Shown piece by piece: positions 8,048 to 17,992 of a stretch of DNA of 64,000 nucleotides. The translations under genes were made by a program, and so were the position numbers. The notes under the pieces are model-generated. The model had not been told where the DNA came from, made no database searches, and worked only from the letters and a program-made list of their open reading frames with translations. The stretch comes from Qipengyuania marincola (GTDB taxonomy: Bacteria; Pseudomonadota; Alphaproteobacteria; Sphingomonadales; Sphingomonadaceae): contig NZ_JARULC010000003.1 in NCBI RefSeq assembly GCF_029688625.1, positions 124,001 through 188,000 of the forward strand. Reading direction: 5' to 3'. Numbering within the stretch: position 1 is the stretch's first letter; each line of letters opens with the position of its first letter.

Positions 8048-9066
8048 TCAGCTGGCTCGCCAATCCTGCATGCCTGGCCGGCGGCCCGCATCGGTTCTTG
8101 CTGCGCCAGTGCCGTCAGTCCCAGCTTGGCAAACAGCGCAGCATCGCTGTCGTCACCCGCATTGGGCGCTGTCAGCAGCTTGTCGCCGGTGAAGATCGAA
8201 TTCGCGCCCGCCATGAAGCACAACGCCTGCGTGGCCTCGCTCATGCTCTCGCGGCCTGCGGACAGGCGCACCATGCTCATCGGCATCGTGATACGTGCCA
8301 CTGCCACGGTGCGGACGAATTCGATATCGTCGATCTTGGCGAGCGGCGTATCGGCCAGCATGTCGCCCAGCACCGTGCCCTTGACCGGCACCAGCGCATT
8401 GACCGGCACGCTTTCGGGATGGCGTTCGAGCGTGGCGAGCGTGTGGACGAAGCCCACCCGGTCCTCGCGCGTTTCGCCCATGCCGACGATCCCGCCGCTG
8501 CACACATTGATGCCCGCATCGCGCACGTTCTGCAGCGTGTCGAGCCGGTCCTGGTAATTGCGGGTCGAGATCACGCGCTCGTAATATTCCGGCCCGGTGT
8601 CGACATTATGGTTGTAGTAATCGAGGCCCGCTTCCTTCAGCATATCCGCCTGTTTCGGCGTCAGCATGCCGAGCGTCATGCAGGTCTCCAGCCCCATCGC
8701 ACGCACGCCCTTCACGATCTCGACGATGGCGGGCATGTCGCGGTCCTTGGGGTTGCGCCATGCCGCGCCCATGCAGAAGCGCTGGCTACCCTGATCCTTG
8801 GCCCGCGCGGCAGATTGCAACACCTCGCGCACATCCATCAGCTTGGTCGCCTCGACGCCGCTATCGGCTTTCACCGACTGCGAGCAATAGCCGCAATCCT
8901 CCGGACACCCGCCGGTCTTGATCGACAGCAGCGTGCACAGCTGGACCTGCTCGGGCGGATGGAACTCGCGGTGGACCGTGGCGGCCTGGAAAAGCAGCTC
9001 AGTGAAGGGAAGGTCGAACAGCGCCGCGATTTCATCGCGGGTCCAGTTCATGCGGATTTTGTTCAT
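8044..9066 (-). CDS. bioB: Biotin synthase
   Basis: A radical SAM enzyme that inserts sulfur into dethiobiotin to make biotin. The 340-residue sequence has the SAM-cluster cysteines C54, C58 and C61 in [13 protein letters not shown], followed by family landmarks [20 protein letters not shown], and [10 protein letters not shown]. Its start overlaps the stop of the AT-rich gene upstream (ATGA). No other bio gene is present; instead it sits in the propionyl-CoA block whose carboxylase needs biotin, a sensible functional link (inference). Confidence 0.96.
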   Translation of the reverse strand: MNKIRMNWTRDEIAALFDLPFTELLFQAATVHREFHPPEQVQLCTLLSIKTGGCPEDCGYCSQSVKADSGVEATKLMDVREVLQSAARAKDQGSQRFCMGAAWRNPKDRDMPAIVEIVKGVRAMGLETCMTLGMLTPKQADMLKEAGLDYYNHNVDTGPEYYERVISTRNYQDRLDTLQNVRDAGINVCSGGIVGMGETREDRVGFVHTLATLERHPESVPVNALVPVKGTVLGDMLADTPLAKIDDIEFVRTVAVARITMPMSMVRLSAGRESMSEATQALCFMAGANSIFTGDKLLTAPNAGDDSDAALFAKLGLTALAQQEPMRAAGQACRIGEPAE

Positions 9067-9605
9067 TCAGCAACCTTGGAAATAAATAGGAATAGCTCGG
9101 GTTCTTTGTCAGCCAATATTCCGATGTAATCCGAGCCAGAAAAATTTGTGTAGTGACCGATATCCGACGCATCAAAAACCGGTGCTAGAACTGCGCCGAA
9201 GTAATGATCAGCCTCATCGGCCTCAATCCGCTCAGCATCGTTGATCGCCAAGCGCATACATTCGTGAAGCTGACTTTCAGTTGATCTGTTCCAGGCTCTT
9301 TTGAACTCGAATGCATAGGATTCGGTACCCGCGACGAACCATAGGTCGCCTCTTCCGTCAGCAACGCGCCTTTTATCTGCAGTCTTCCGTTTTTGCGTCT
9401 GGTATTCTGAGATTGGATAGTATCCTGCAGAAGCGGCGGCACCCAACAAAAGGCTTACTCCGGGAACTTCGAGTTCTTCGAATGGACGGTAGTCTGGAGC
9501 ATAATAACGAATTCCTTGAAGGAGCGTGGCTGCTTCACGCAACCATCGCTCTAGGATGCGGTAGTCGTCATCATTCTCTTTTTTTGGCAAAAGGGAGTGC
9601 TTCAC
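9063..9605 (-). CDS. AT-rich hypothetical protein with possible PD-(D/E)XK signature
   Basis: A 180-residue soluble protein read from the GTG at 9603-9605, which overlaps the mcm stop (GTGA); its own stop overlaps the bioB start (ATGA). The segment [10 protein letters not shown] ... YAFEFKRAW gives D87 followed by E100-F-K102 on a predicted strand, the spacing of a PD-(D/E)XK nuclease core. This is a motif guess without profile support. Base composition is unlike its neighbours: 9061-9120 has 23 G+C in 60. It looks like an acquired gene placed without disturbing translational coupling between mcm and bioB. Confidence 0.65.
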   Translation of the reverse strand: MKHSLLPKKENDDDYRILERWLREAATLLQGIRYYAPDYRPFEELEVPGVSLLLGAAASAGYYPISEYQTQKRKTADKRRVADGRGDLWFVAGTESYAFEFKRAWNRSTESQLHECMRLAINDAERIEADEADHYFGAVLAPVFDASDIGHYTNFSGSDYIGILADKEPELFLFISKVAE

Positions 9606-11758
9606 TCCGCCGCCTCGTCCAAATCTTCGCCCGCAGGCGGCATGTTGTGCCCCAACAGCCGCAGCACATCCGCCGCGCATTCGACCACGTTGCTGCCCGG
9701 GCCGTAGATCCCCTGCACTCCGGCATCGCGGAGGAAGTCGTAGTCCTTCTGCGGGATCACGCCGCCGGCGATCACCTTGATGTCTGCGCGGCCCGCGTCC
9801 TTCAGCAGGTCGATCAGTTCGGGGATGAGCGTCTTGTGGCCCGCCGCGAGGCTGCTCGCGCCGATGGCGTCAACTTCGTTCTCCAGCGCCATGTCGCGCG
9901 CTTCTTCGGGCGTCTGGAACAGCGGGCCGGAGACGACCTCGAAGCCCATGTCGGCAAAGGCGCTGGCGATGACATTCGCGCCGCGATCGTGCCCGTCCTG
10001 CCCCATCTTGGCGACCATCAGCTTGGGCGCGCGGCCAAGACGGCGCTCGACCGCCTTCACGCCCTCGACCACCTGTGCGTAGCGCTCGTCGTCCGAATAG
10101 GCTTCGGAATACACGCCGCGCACAGGCTTCGGCATGGTATCGTAGCGGCCATAGGCGTCTTCCATCGCCTGGCTGATTTCGCCCAGGGTGGCGTCGTGAC
10201 GGGCGGCCTCGACCGCCAGCGCAAGTAGGTTGCCCTCGCGCTGCGCCGCGCCGCGAGCCAGCGCGTCGAGCGCTGCCTTGCAGGCGAACTCGTCGCGGCC
10301 CGCGCGGACCTGTTCGAGGCGCGCGATCTGGCTCTGGCGGACGGCGTGGTTGTCGATATCGAGCGTGTCGATCTCGTCTTCCTTGTCGCGGCGATATTTG
10401 TTCACCCCCACGATCACCGTCTCGCCCCGGTCGACGCTAGCCTGCTTGGCAGCGGCGGCCTGCTCGATCTGCGCCTTGGGTTTGCCGCTGGCGACATATT
10501 CGGTCATGCCGCCCGCTGCCTCGACCTCGTCGAGCATCTTCTTCGCCTCGTCCACCAGTGCAGCGGTCAGGCTTTCGATGTAGTAGCTGCCGCCCAGCGG
10601 ATCGGCGACATTGGTGATGCCGGTCTCTTCCTGGATCACCAGCTGCGTGTTGCGGGCAATGCGGGCAGAGAAGTCGGTGGGCAGCGCGATTGCCTCGTCC
10701 AGCGCGTTCGTGTGGAGCGACTGCGTGCCGCCCAGCACCGCCGCCATTGCCTCGATCGTGGTGCGGATGACGTTGTTATAGGGGTCCTGCTCCTGCAAGC
10801 TAACGCCGCTGGTCTGGCAATGCGTGCGCAGCATCTTCGACTTGGGGTTCTGCGCCCCCAGCCCGTCCATCACATCGTGCCACAGCGCACGCGCGGCGCG
10901 CATCTTGGCGATCTCCATGAAGAAGTTCATGCCGATGCCCCAGAAGAAGGACAGGCGCGGCGCGAAGGCATCGATATCGAGCCCCGCTTCCATGGCGCGC
11001 TTGGCGTATTCCTTGCCGTCGGCAATGGTGAAGGCGAGTTCCTGCACCGCGGTCGCCCCGGCTTCGTGCATGTGATAGCCCGAGATCGAAATGCTGTTGA
11101 ATTTCGGCATGTTGGCCGATGTATATGCGATGATGTCCGAAACGATCCGCATGCTCGGCTCGGGCGGATAGATATAAGTGTTGCGGACCATGAACTCCTT
11201 GAGGATGTCGTTCTGGATGGTCCCGGCGAGCTTATCCTGGCTCACTCCCTGACGTTCCGCCGCGACGATGTAGAAAGCCAGCACCGGGATCACCGCGCCG
11301 TTCATCGTCATGCTGACGCTCATGGTGTCGAGCGGGATCTGGTCGAACAGGATTTCCATGTCGCGAACGGTGTCGATCGCGACGCCCGCCTTGCCGACAT
11401 CGCCGACCACGCGCGGGTGGTCGCTGTCATAGCCGCGGTGGGTTGCAAGGTCGAAGGCAACGCTCAGACCCTTCTGTCCTGCGGCAAGGTTACGGCGATA
11501 GAAAGCGTTCGATTCCTCGGCGGTGGAGAAGCCCGCATACTGGCGGATGGTCCACGGGCGGCCGGTGTACATCGAGGCATAGGGCCCGCGCGTGAACGGC
11601 GCGATGCCTGGGACGCCCGGGTCGAGATCTGCGGTGTCCTCGCTCGTGTAAAGCGGCTTCACATCGATACCCTCGGGCGTGTGCCAGGTCAGATCGCGGC
11701 CCTTCACCTCCTTGTCGGCGCGGGCTTTCCAGTCGTCATAAGTGGGTTTGTCGGTCAT
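9602..11758 (-). CDS. scpA: Methylmalonyl-CoA mutase (single-chain, B12-dependent)
   Basis: Interconverts methylmalonyl-CoA and succinyl-CoA, the last step feeding propionyl-CoA carbon into the TCA cycle. The 718-residue chain has the catalytic TIM-barrel domain ([50 protein letters not shown]-type [12 protein letters not shown]) and then the C-terminal cobalamin-binding domain with [10 protein letters not shown] (DxHxxG, the axial His). ATG 11758 was chosen; upstream codons run into the preceding intergenic gap. This is the homodimeric type. No MeaB/ArgK-like G-protein chaperone is in the window. Confidence 0.96.
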   Translation of the reverse strand: MTDKPTYDDWKARADKEVKGRDLTWHTPEGIDVKPLYTSEDTADLDPGVPGIAPFTRGPYASMYTGRPWTIRQYAGFSTAEESNAFYRRNLAAGQKGLSVAFDLATHRGYDSDHPRVVGDVGKAGVAIDTVRDMEILFDQIPLDTMSVSMTMNGAVIPVLAFYIVAAERQGVSQDKLAGTIQNDILKEFMVRNTYIYPPEPSMRIVSDIIAYTSANMPKFNSISISGYHMHEAGATAVQELAFTIADGKEYAKRAMEAGLDIDAFAPRLSFFWGIGMNFFMEIAKMRAARALWHDVMDGLGAQNPKSKMLRTHCQTSGVSLQEQDPYNNVIRTTIEAMAAVLGGTQSLHTNALDEAIALPTDFSARIARNTQLVIQEETGITNVADPLGGSYYIESLTAALVDEAKKMLDEVEAAGGMTEYVASGKPKAQIEQAAAAKQASVDRGETVIVGVNKYRRDKEDEIDTLDIDNHAVRQSQIARLEQVRAGRDEFACKAALDALARGAAQREGNLLALAVEAARHDATLGEISQAMEDAYGRYDTMPKPVRGVYSEAYSDDERYAQVVEGVKAVERRLGRAPKLMVAKMGQDGHDRGANVIASAFADMGFEVVSGPLFQTPEEARDMALENEVDAIGASSLAAGHKTLIPELIDLLKDAGRADIKVIAGGVIPQKDYDFLRDAGVQGIYGPGSNVVECAADVLRLLGHNMPPAGEDLDEAAE

Positions 11759-11766
11759 GGTCGCAC

Positions 11767-12378
11767 TCAGGCTTTTGCACTCGGGCGGGCGGACACGCGC
11801 TTGTGCCAGCCGCGCAGGTTTTCGCACTCTTCTGGCATGCCGCAGCCGACGAATTCGGCGAAATCGGCTGTCGTCAGCAGGAGGATGTCGGCCGCGCTAT
11901 AGGCCGATCCGGCGAGGAAGTCGCGGTCCGCCAGCGACTGGTCGAAGAAGCGGAAGGCCTCGGCCACGCGGGGGCGGTTGGCCTCGCCCCACTCGGCATT
12001 GCGGCCGGGCAGCGCAGCGGTGAAGGGATGCGTGTGGACCCAGACTGCGCCGATCGGCGGCATCGCGATCATCTCGACCCGGCGGCTCCACATCTCGATC
12101 TCGGCGATTTCGAGCGGCGTGGTACCGAACAGCGGCGGCTCGGGGTGCAGCGCCTCGAGATAGCGCATGATCGCCACGCTCTCGGCAATCACCATCCCGT
12201 CCTCCAGCTCGAGGATCGGCGTCTGCCCGCGCGGGTTCTTGGCGACGTATTCGGGCGCCTTCTGCTCGCGCTTGGGGATCGAGACTTCCTGCATCGGCAG
12301 GTCGATGCCCTTCTCAGCCGCAAAGATGCGCACGCGGCGCGGATTGGGCGCCGGGTTCGGGCTGTCGTAGAATAGCAT
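11767..12378 (-). CDS. Glutathione S-transferase family protein
   Basis: A 203-residue protein with an N-terminal thioredoxin-like domain ([43 protein letters not shown]) and an all-helical C-terminal domain, the standard GST layout. The Ser/Pro-rich loop near residues 6-11 occupies the usual active-site position. GAGAGAGGA upstream supports the start at 12378. It lies between the epimerase (23 bases upstream) and mcm (8 bases downstream), so it is co-transcribed with the methylmalonyl pathway. A role in removing reactive acyl-CoA by-products is possible but speculative. Confidence 0.88.
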   Translation of the reverse strand: MLFYDSPNPAPNPRRVRIFAAEKGIDLPMQEVSIPKREQKAPEYVAKNPRGQTPILELEDGMVIAESVAIMRYLEALHPEPPLFGTTPLEIAEIEMWSRRVEMIAMPPIGAVWVHTHPFTAALPGRNAEWGEANRPRVAEAFRFFDQSLADRDFLAGSAYSAADILLLTTADFAEFVGCGMPEECENLRGWHKRVSARPSAKA

Positions 12379-12401
12379 TGCGATCCTCTCTCCCGCGCCG
12401 G

Positions 12402-12863
12402 TCAGTTCGACCAGTGCGCATTGTCCTTGGGCGTTTCCATGATCTCGGTCAGCTGGCCCATCATGTCCTTGGGATGGAGGAAGAAGATCGGCGTCCCGTG
12501 CGCGCCGATGCGCGTCGGGCCAAGGATGCGCTTGCCCAGTTCCTCGAACCATTTGCGGGCATCTTCGATGTCCTCGACCTCATAACACAGGTGGTGCTGC
12601 CCGCCGGCCGGGTTCTTGGCAAGAAAACCGGCGATGGGCGAGGCATCGGACAGCGGCTCGATCAGCTCGATCTGCGTGCCGAAACTGGGTCCGCTCTCGG
12701 TCGGATCACCCGGCGTATCGACGAAACAGACCTTCACGCCCTGCTCTTCGAGATCGAACGGTTCGCGTATCTTCGTCGCGCCCATGACGTCGCGGTAGTA
12801 GCGGATCGATTCCTCGATCGAGGGCGTCGCGACGCCGACGTGGTTGAGACGACCGAGTTTCAT
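12402..12863 (-). CDS. mce: Methylmalonyl-CoA epimerase
   Basis: Interconverts S- and R-methylmalonyl-CoA between the carboxylase and the mutase. The 153-residue VOC-fold protein has metal ligands typical of the family: His in LNHVGVATPS, Glu/Gln in GTQIELIEPL, His in QHHLCYEVEDIE, and a final Glu in GQLTEIME. It is followed by GST and mcm on the same strand. A decayed copy of its first 28 codons is found at 15062-15157, about 2.2 kb upstream on the same strand. Confidence 0.95.
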   Translation of the reverse strand: MKLGRLNHVGVATPSIEESIRYYRDVMGATKIREPFDLEEQGVKVCFVDTPGDPTESGPSFGTQIELIEPLSDASPIAGFLAKNPAGGQHHLCYEVEDIEDARKWFEELGKRILGPTRIGAHGTPIFFLHPKDMMGQLTEIMETPKDNAHWSN

Positions 12864-12943
12864 GCACCTGCTCCCGCAAAAACGAATGGCGCGATCCCGC
12901 TAACGGAACCGCGCCACTCAATGCAATGCCTATGCTAGCTAAA

Positions 12944-14983
12944 TCACTCGCCGGTGGAGATATCGCCCAACCCCTGGACGTATTCGGCGCCTGCCAGGAT
13001 TTCCGCCGAGCTTCCTTCGAAGCTCTCGCCGATCGGCTGGACGCGCCCACCGAGGCAGGTGCCAAGGAACCCTTCCATCGCAGCGAAGAAGCTCAGCCGA
13101 TTCTCCGGCTTTTGGAAGCCGTGTCCCTCATCGGGATAATTGATGTAGGTCACCGGCAGATTCTTTGCCTGCATCGCCGCGACGAGATTGTCGGCCTCTG
13201 TCTTGGTCACACGCGGATCGTTGCCGCCCTGCCCGACCAGCAGGGGCACCTTGATGTCGTCGATGCGGCTGATCGCGGAGCGCGCCAGCAAATCCTCGCG
13301 CTGCTCGGGATCGGCCGGATCGCCGACATAACGGAACCAGGTCCCTGCAAGGAATGGCTTCCAGTATTCCGGGAAGCTCTCGATCAGCGTCACGAGGCTG
13401 GACGGCCCCACGATGTCGACTCCGCAGGCGAACTTGTCGGGCGTGAACGTAACGCCGATCAGCGTGGCGTATCCGCCGTAGCTTCCGCCGCCGATGGCGA
13501 CCTTGTCCTCCTGCGCGATGCCCTCGCCCACGGCCCAATCGACCGCGTCGATCAGATCGTCATGCATCTTTCCGGCGAATTCGCCGACCGCCGCGTTGGT
13601 GAAATCCTTTCCGAAGCCGGTCGAGCCGCGGTAGTTCACGCTAAGCACGGCATAGCCGCGGTTCGCCATCCACTGATGGATCGTGTTGTAGCCATAGCCA
13701 TCGCGCGCCCACGGCCCGCCATGAACCCACAGCAACATCGGCACCGCCTCGTCGGGGCGACCATCCCCATCGGCATCGCTGCCCGGTGGAAGCGTCAGAT
13801 AGGACACCAACGTCTTCCCGTCGCGCGACTTCAGTTCCAGCGGATGCATCGGCTGGAGCGGCGCATCGGAAAGATCGGGGCGCGTGGCAAACCACGGCGT
13901 CAGCGTGTCGGCGGTACGATCATAGACATAATACTGGCCGGGCGCCTGCGCCGAGCCATCATAGACGATCCAGGTATTGTCGTCCTCCGACCGCGAGGTG
14001 ACCGAGAATTCGCCTTCCAGATTGGCATCGAGGAAGTCGAGCTCGGCTTGCGCCTCGTCGTTAAGGGCGGTCCACTCGCTCTTCAGATAATTGGTCGAAT
14101 AGGCGATGGGCTCATAGGTGTCGTTGTCTACCATGATGCCGCTCAGATCGGCATGTTCCGGCTCCACGATCACCCGCCGCTCGCCACTCGTCAGATCGAC
14201 CGCGACACCTGCTGCAAGGTTCCGGTCGCGGCTGTCGATCATGTAGACCGTGTTGTTGTCGCGCGAAAACTGGACGATGTTGGTGTTGAGCATGTCCTCG
14301 CTGGGAATGTCCGCGAAGACTTCTCCCGGCGTCATATCCTCGTTGAGGTAGACCGCCTTCATACCACCGTCGGGCTGGGGCACCATGGCCATGCGCGGCT
14401 TGTAGGTATTGTCGGTAATGAAGGCCGCATAGCCGGGGTTCTCGGCGATCAGCGTCCGCTCACCAGTCTCCAGATTGTATTCGTAGAGATCGGTCAGCTG
14501 CGGATTGCGCTCGTTCGTGCCGACCAGGATCACGCCCGGACGGTCGCGGCTTGCGCCCATCAGCTGCGCGCGAATGCCGTCGGGCAGCGGGGTGAGGTCG
14601 CGGGTTTCGCCGGTGCGCGGGTCGGTGGCATAGACATGGAAGTTCTCGTCCCCGTCATTGTCCTTTACGAACAGGACGTACTTGCTGTCGACCGACCACA
14701 GATGATTGGAAATGCCGCGGTGGCGGTCGTCGGTGACGACCTTGCCGTTGGAGGGATCGGAGGCCGGCGCGACCCAGACGTTCATCACGCCTTCGTCCGG
14801 CGCGATCCAGCTGACCCATTCGCCATCCGGGCTGATGCGACCCTGCGAGGCAACCGGATTCCCGAACAATTCGCTCCGGTCGATCAGTTCGTATTCGGAC
14901 AGCGCGTGGTGCTCGGCATGGCCCACACCGGTCATCATGGTCGAAGCGGCAAGCGCCGAGGCTGCCAGCAAGGTTGTCTTCAT
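12944..14983 (-). CDS. Exported S9-family prolyl oligopeptidase-like serine peptidase
   Basis: A 679-residue protein with a signal peptide (MKTTLLAASALAAST..GHA), an N-terminal beta-propeller-like region (about residues 45-370), and a C-terminal alpha/beta-hydrolase domain. The catalytic triad is readable: Ser501 in GGGSYGGY, Asp589 in GNDPRV, His621 in DEGHGF. Residues 403-412 (DADGDGRPDE) form a short calcium-binding-like loop just before the hydrolase domain. Likely cleaves peptides in the periplasm or outside. It interrupts the pccB-mce pair, and its link to propionate use is unclear; it may be an independent gene. Confidence 0.92.
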   Translation of the reverse strand: MKTTLLAASALAASTMMTGVGHAEHHALSEYELIDRSELFGNPVASQGRISPDGEWVSWIAPDEGVMNVWVAPASDPSNGKVVTDDRHRGISNHLWSVDSKYVLFVKDNDGDENFHVYATDPRTGETRDLTPLPDGIRAQLMGASRDRPGVILVGTNERNPQLTDLYEYNLETGERTLIAENPGYAAFITDNTYKPRMAMVPQPDGGMKAVYLNEDMTPGEVFADIPSEDMLNTNIVQFSRDNNTVYMIDSRDRNLAAGVAVDLTSGERRVIVEPEHADLSGIMVDNDTYEPIAYSTNYLKSEWTALNDEAQAELDFLDANLEGEFSVTSRSEDDNTWIVYDGSAQAPGQYYVYDRTADTLTPWFATRPDLSDAPLQPMHPLELKSRDGKTLVSYLTLPPGSDADGDGRPDEAVPMLLWVHGGPWARDGYGYNTIHQWMANRGYAVLSVNYRGSTGFGKDFTNAAVGEFAGKMHDDLIDAVDWAVGEGIAQEDKVAIGGGSYGGYATLIGVTFTPDKFACGVDIVGPSSLVTLIESFPEYWKPFLAGTWFRYVGDPADPEQREDLLARSAISRIDDIKVPLLVGQGGNDPRVTKTEADNLVAAMQAKNLPVTYINYPDEGHGFQKPENRLSFFAAMEGFLGTCLGGRVQPIGESFEGSSAEILAGAEYVQGLGDISTGE

Positions 14984-15061
14984 CGAAATGCCTCCTCCTG
15001 ATTACGGTAGGGAGGCTATCGTGGAGGGGGTGGGGAGTCTAGGCTACGGAATTGGAAAAAC

Positions 15062-15157
15062 TCACGCATTCGAGCCCATGACATCGCGGTGATAGCGCAC
15101 TGATTCCGCGATCGAGGGCATCCAAACGCTGATACGGTTGAGGCGTCCGAGTTTCAC
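15062..15157 (-). pseudogene. Truncated second copy of the methylmalonyl-CoA epimerase start
   Basis: Read from GTG at 15155-15157, 31 codons remain before a stop. From residues 2 to 28, 19 of 27 residues match mce at 12402-12863 (KLGRLN, PSI, RDVMG are shared), and the DNA is similar along the same stretch. Homology ends abruptly after the MG pair. The GTG overlaps the stop of the AT-rich membrane gene (GTGA). It looks like the remains of an original pccB-linked mce, or of a duplication made when the membrane gene arrived. It cannot encode a working epimerase. Confidence 0.75.
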
Positions 15158-15624
15158 ATTGCACCTAAGATACTAGAAATCGAATAAAATCCATAGATGA
15201 AAAGGCCAGTGCTAGCCAAGAGACTCAAAAAGCCAATTCCAAATGGCCAACTATGCTTCTTCAAGCTTCCAAATAATTCCTGATAAGTCGCGAAGTCAGA
15301 GACACTATCGGACCAAACAATTCCCACCATTTCATTGGCAGTCGCTGAATAGCCCAAAGATATAAAAAATCCTGAAAAGATCGCAAGAACCATACTCGCA
15401 GCGAAAGGCCACAGTTCTCCAACTGACAAGCCTGCCTGTATTAATTCGACCTTTGTGAGGGCAAAAAGTGCTCCGCTATCGACAACGAGAAGTGATGCAA
15501 TAATCCACTTAAAAAGCGCTGCGGAAGTCGCTTCAGAATCCTCTATTACCTTTTTGACAATCTCTATCCTGAGCGACTTTTTCGCGTCGTCCTTTACAAT
15601 CTGCTTCGCCGCTTCGTCGACCAT
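15154..15624 (-). CDS. AT-rich hypothetical membrane protein
   Basis: A 156-residue protein with a charged N-terminal helix (residues 1-35), then three hydrophobic spans (about 37-58, 72-98 and 131-154). ATG 15624 is preferred because GAGGA lies upstream; an in-frame TTG six bases earlier is less likely. Composition stands out: 15181-15240 has 25 G+C in 60, against 41 in 60 for 15661-15720 in pccB. It follows pccB by nine bases and overlaps the epimerase remnant. Family not recognised; likely acquired. Small membrane proteins of this shape occur in defence and stress loci, but no partner gene supports that here. Confidence 0.6.
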   Translation of the reverse strand: MVDEAAKQIVKDDAKKSLRIEIVKKVIEDSEATSAALFKWIIASLLVVDSGALFALTKVELIQAGLSVGELWPFAASMVLAIFSGFFISLGYSATANEMVGIVWSDSVSDFATYQELFGSLKKHSWPFGIGFLSLLASTGLFIYGFYSISSILGAM

Positions 15625-15633
15625 TAGCAATCC

Positions 15634-17166
15634 TCACAGCGGAATGTTATCGTGCTTCTTCCACGGGTTCTCGAGCTGCTTAGTCCGCAGCTTCCTTAGC
15701 CCCAGCGCGATCCGCCGCCGCGTGGAGTGCGGGTAGATTACCTCGTCGATATAGCCGCGCTGAGCCGCCACGAAGGGGTTGGCGAAGCGGTCTTCGTATT
15801 CCTTCGTTTTCTCGGCGATCTTTTCGGGATCGTCGCGGTCCTGGCGAAAGATGATCTCCACCGCCCCCTTGGCGCCCATCACCGCGATTTCGGCGGTTGG
15901 CCAGGCGTAGTTCAAATCACCGCGCAGGTGCTTGGAGGCCATCACGTCATAAGCGCCGCCATAGGCCTTGCGGGTGATCACGGTGATCTTGGGCACGGTC
16001 GCCTCGGCATAGGCGAACAGCAGCTTCGCGCCGTGCTTGATGATGCCGTTGTGCTCCTGCGCCGTGCCGGGAAGGAAGCCAGGCACATCGACGAAGGTCA
16101 GGATCGGGATTTCGAAGGCATCGCAGAAGCGCACGAAACGCGCGGCCTTCTTGGACGAATTGATGTCGAGCACGCCAGCGAGCACCATCGGCTGGTTCGC
16201 CACCACGCCCACCGTGCGCCCTTCAACCCGGCCGAAGCCGCAGATGATGTTGGCGGCGTGGTTCGGCTGAATTTCGAAGAAATCGCCCTCATCCAGCGTC
16301 TTCCGGATGACCTCGTGCATGTCGTAGGGCTGGTTGGCATTGTCGGGGATCAGCGTGTCGAGGCTCGGCTCCTCGCGGTCCCAGGCGTCTGCGGTCGGTC
16401 GCTCGGGCACTACCTCGCGGTTCGACAGTGGGAGATAGTCGAAGAAATTGCGGGTCGCGAGCAACGTCTCGATGTCGTTCTCGAAGCTGTTGTCGGCGAC
16501 GGAGGTCTTGGTGGTGTGCGTCTTCGCCCCGCCCAGTTCCTCCTGCGTGACGACCTCGTTGGTCACCGTCTTCACCACATCGGGGCCGGTGACGAACATG
16601 TAGCTGCTATCCTCGACCATGAAGATGAAGTCGGTCATCGCGGGGCTGTAGACCGCACCGCCCGCGCATGGCCCCATGATCAGGCTGATCTGCGGAATGA
16701 CGCCGCTCGCCAGCACATTGCGCTGGAAGACCTCGGCATAGCCACCCAGCGAGGCAACGCCTTCCTGGATGCGCGCGCCACCGCTGTCGTTGAGGCCGAT
16801 GACGGGCGCGCCGACCTTCATTGCCGTGTCCATCACCTTGCAGATCTTTTCCGCATGCCGCTTGGAAAGAGAGCCGCCGAAGACGGTGAAATCCTGCGAG
16901 AAAACGTAGACCAGGCGTCCGTTGATCGTGCCCGACCCGGTAACCACGCCGTCACCCGGGATCTTCTGGTCCTCCATGCCGAAATCGACGCAATCGTGTT
17001 CGACATAGCGGTCGAGCTCTTCGAAGCTGCCCTCGTCGAGCAGGACTTCCAGCCGCTCCCGCGCCGTCAGCTTGCCCTTGGCATGCTGCGCATCGATGCG
17101 CCTTTGTCCGCCGCCCAACTCGGCAGCTTCGCGGCGACGTTCCATTTCGGCGATATTGGCGGACAT
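15634..17166 (-). CDS. pccB: Propionyl-CoA carboxylase beta subunit (carboxyltransferase)
   Basis: Transfers the carboxyl group from biotin on PccA to propionyl-CoA. The 510-residue protein has the two crotonase-like halves of acyl-CoA carboxyltransferases: the N-terminal half with [29 protein letters not shown] and [11 protein letters not shown], and the C-terminal half with [24 protein letters not shown] and [11 protein letters not shown]. It is the first gene of the 13-kb co-directional propionate block, so its promoter is expected in 17167-17220. Confidence 0.95.
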   Translation of the reverse strand: MSANIAEMERRREAAELGGGQRRIDAQHAKGKLTARERLEVLLDEGSFEELDRYVEHDCVDFGMEDQKIPGDGVVTGSGTINGRLVYVFSQDFTVFGGSLSKRHAEKICKVMDTAMKVGAPVIGLNDSGGARIQEGVASLGGYAEVFQRNVLASGVIPQISLIMGPCAGGAVYSPAMTDFIFMVEDSSYMFVTGPDVVKTVTNEVVTQEELGGAKTHTTKTSVADNSFENDIETLLATRNFFDYLPLSNREVVPERPTADAWDREEPSLDTLIPDNANQPYDMHEVIRKTLDEGDFFEIQPNHAANIICGFGRVEGRTVGVVANQPMVLAGVLDINSSKKAARFVRFCDAFEIPILTFVDVPGFLPGTAQEHNGIIKHGAKLLFAYAEATVPKITVITRKAYGGAYDVMASKHLRGDLNYAWPTAEIAVMGAKGAVEIIFRQDRDDPEKIAEKTKEYEDRFANPFVAAQRGYIDEVIYPHSTRRRIALGLRKLRTKQLENPWKKHDNIPL

Positions 17167-17220
17167 GCTCTCTCCGTGAAATCTCTCGGCGATGCGCCTA
17201 GAGCCGAGCGAGCCGCAGCG

Positions 17221-17958
17221 TCAATGTCGGAGCGCACTTATCAGGAATTCGATATTGCCTTCCGGTCCGGTGATCGGGCTTTCGATGATGCCCTGCACCG
17301 AAAAACCTAGACCATCCGCCCAGTCTCGCACTTCGTCGCAGACACGGCTGTGCAGCGCCGGATCGCTGACTACGCCCTTCTTGCCGACCTCTTCGCGCCC
17401 AACCTCGAATTGCGGCTTGATCAGCGCGACGAGGCGGCAGTCGCGTTCGGCCAGTTCGAGCGGGCGTTCCAATACCTTGGCGAGACCGATGAAACTCGCA
17501 TCGCAGACCACCCAGCCGACCGGACGATCGATCATCTCGCGCGTCAGGATGCGCGCGCTGGTTTGCTCCAGCACAGTCACCCGCTCGTCCTGCCGCAGTT
17601 TCCAGGCGAGTTGATTGGTCCCGCTGTCGACTGCGAAAACATGTTCCGCCCCGCCCTGCAGCAAAACGTCGGTGAAGCCGCCGGTCGAGCTACCGACGTC
17701 CATCGCCGTGACGCCGCTGGGGTCCAGCCCGAAATGCTCGATGGCGTGGGCCAGCTTGATCCCGCCGCGGCTGACCCAAGGGTGGTCGCGCCCGCGCACG
17801 TCGAGCGGCGTGTCCTCGGCGATCTGCTGTCCGGGCTTTGCCAACTTCTGCTCGCCCGAAAAGACCAGCCCTGCCATCACCAGCGCCTGGGCCCGCGTAC
17901 GGCTCTCGACCAGCCCGCGGTCCACCAGCATCTGATCGAGGCGCTTCTTTTTCGGCAT
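17221..17958 (-). CDS. tlyA: TlyA-family rRNA 2'-O-methyltransferase
   Basis: A 245-residue protein with an N-terminal S4 RNA-binding domain (KRLDQMLVDRGLVESRTRAQ) and an FtsJ-like methyltransferase domain with the SAM site AMDVGSSTGGFTDVLL and the catalytic-lysine region LIKPQFE. Homologues 2'-O-methylate cytidines in 16S and 23S rRNA and were historically named haemolysin A. A haemolysin role is not implied. It is divergent from the lipoprotein gene at 17993, with only 34 bases between the starts, and codirectional with pccB. Confidence 0.92.
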   Translation of the reverse strand: MPKKKRLDQMLVDRGLVESRTRAQALVMAGLVFSGEQKLAKPGQQIAEDTPLDVRGRDHPWVSRGGIKLAHAIEHFGLDPSGVTAMDVGSSTGGFTDVLLQGGAEHVFAVDSGTNQLAWKLRQDERVTVLEQTSARILTREMIDRPVGWVVCDASFIGLAKVLERPLELAERDCRLVALIKPQFEVGREEVGKKGVVSDPALHSRVCDEVRDWADGLGFSVQGIIESPITGPEGNIEFLISALRH

Positions 17959-17992
17959 CGGAAAGAAAGCGCCTAGCGAGCATTGTGGACAT

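Noticed and set aside
10346-11902. 518-codon frame opposite methylmalonyl-CoA mutase
   Set aside because: Antisense shadow; the mutase reads through with all motifs.
12926-15001. 691-codon open frame opposite the S9 peptidase
   Set aside because: Antisense shadow caused by high GC third positions; no motif or signal, while the opposite strand has a full catalytic triad.
17221-17958. Haemolysin gene
   Set aside because: The TlyA name is historical; S4 plus FtsJ-like domains mark an rRNA methyltransferase.
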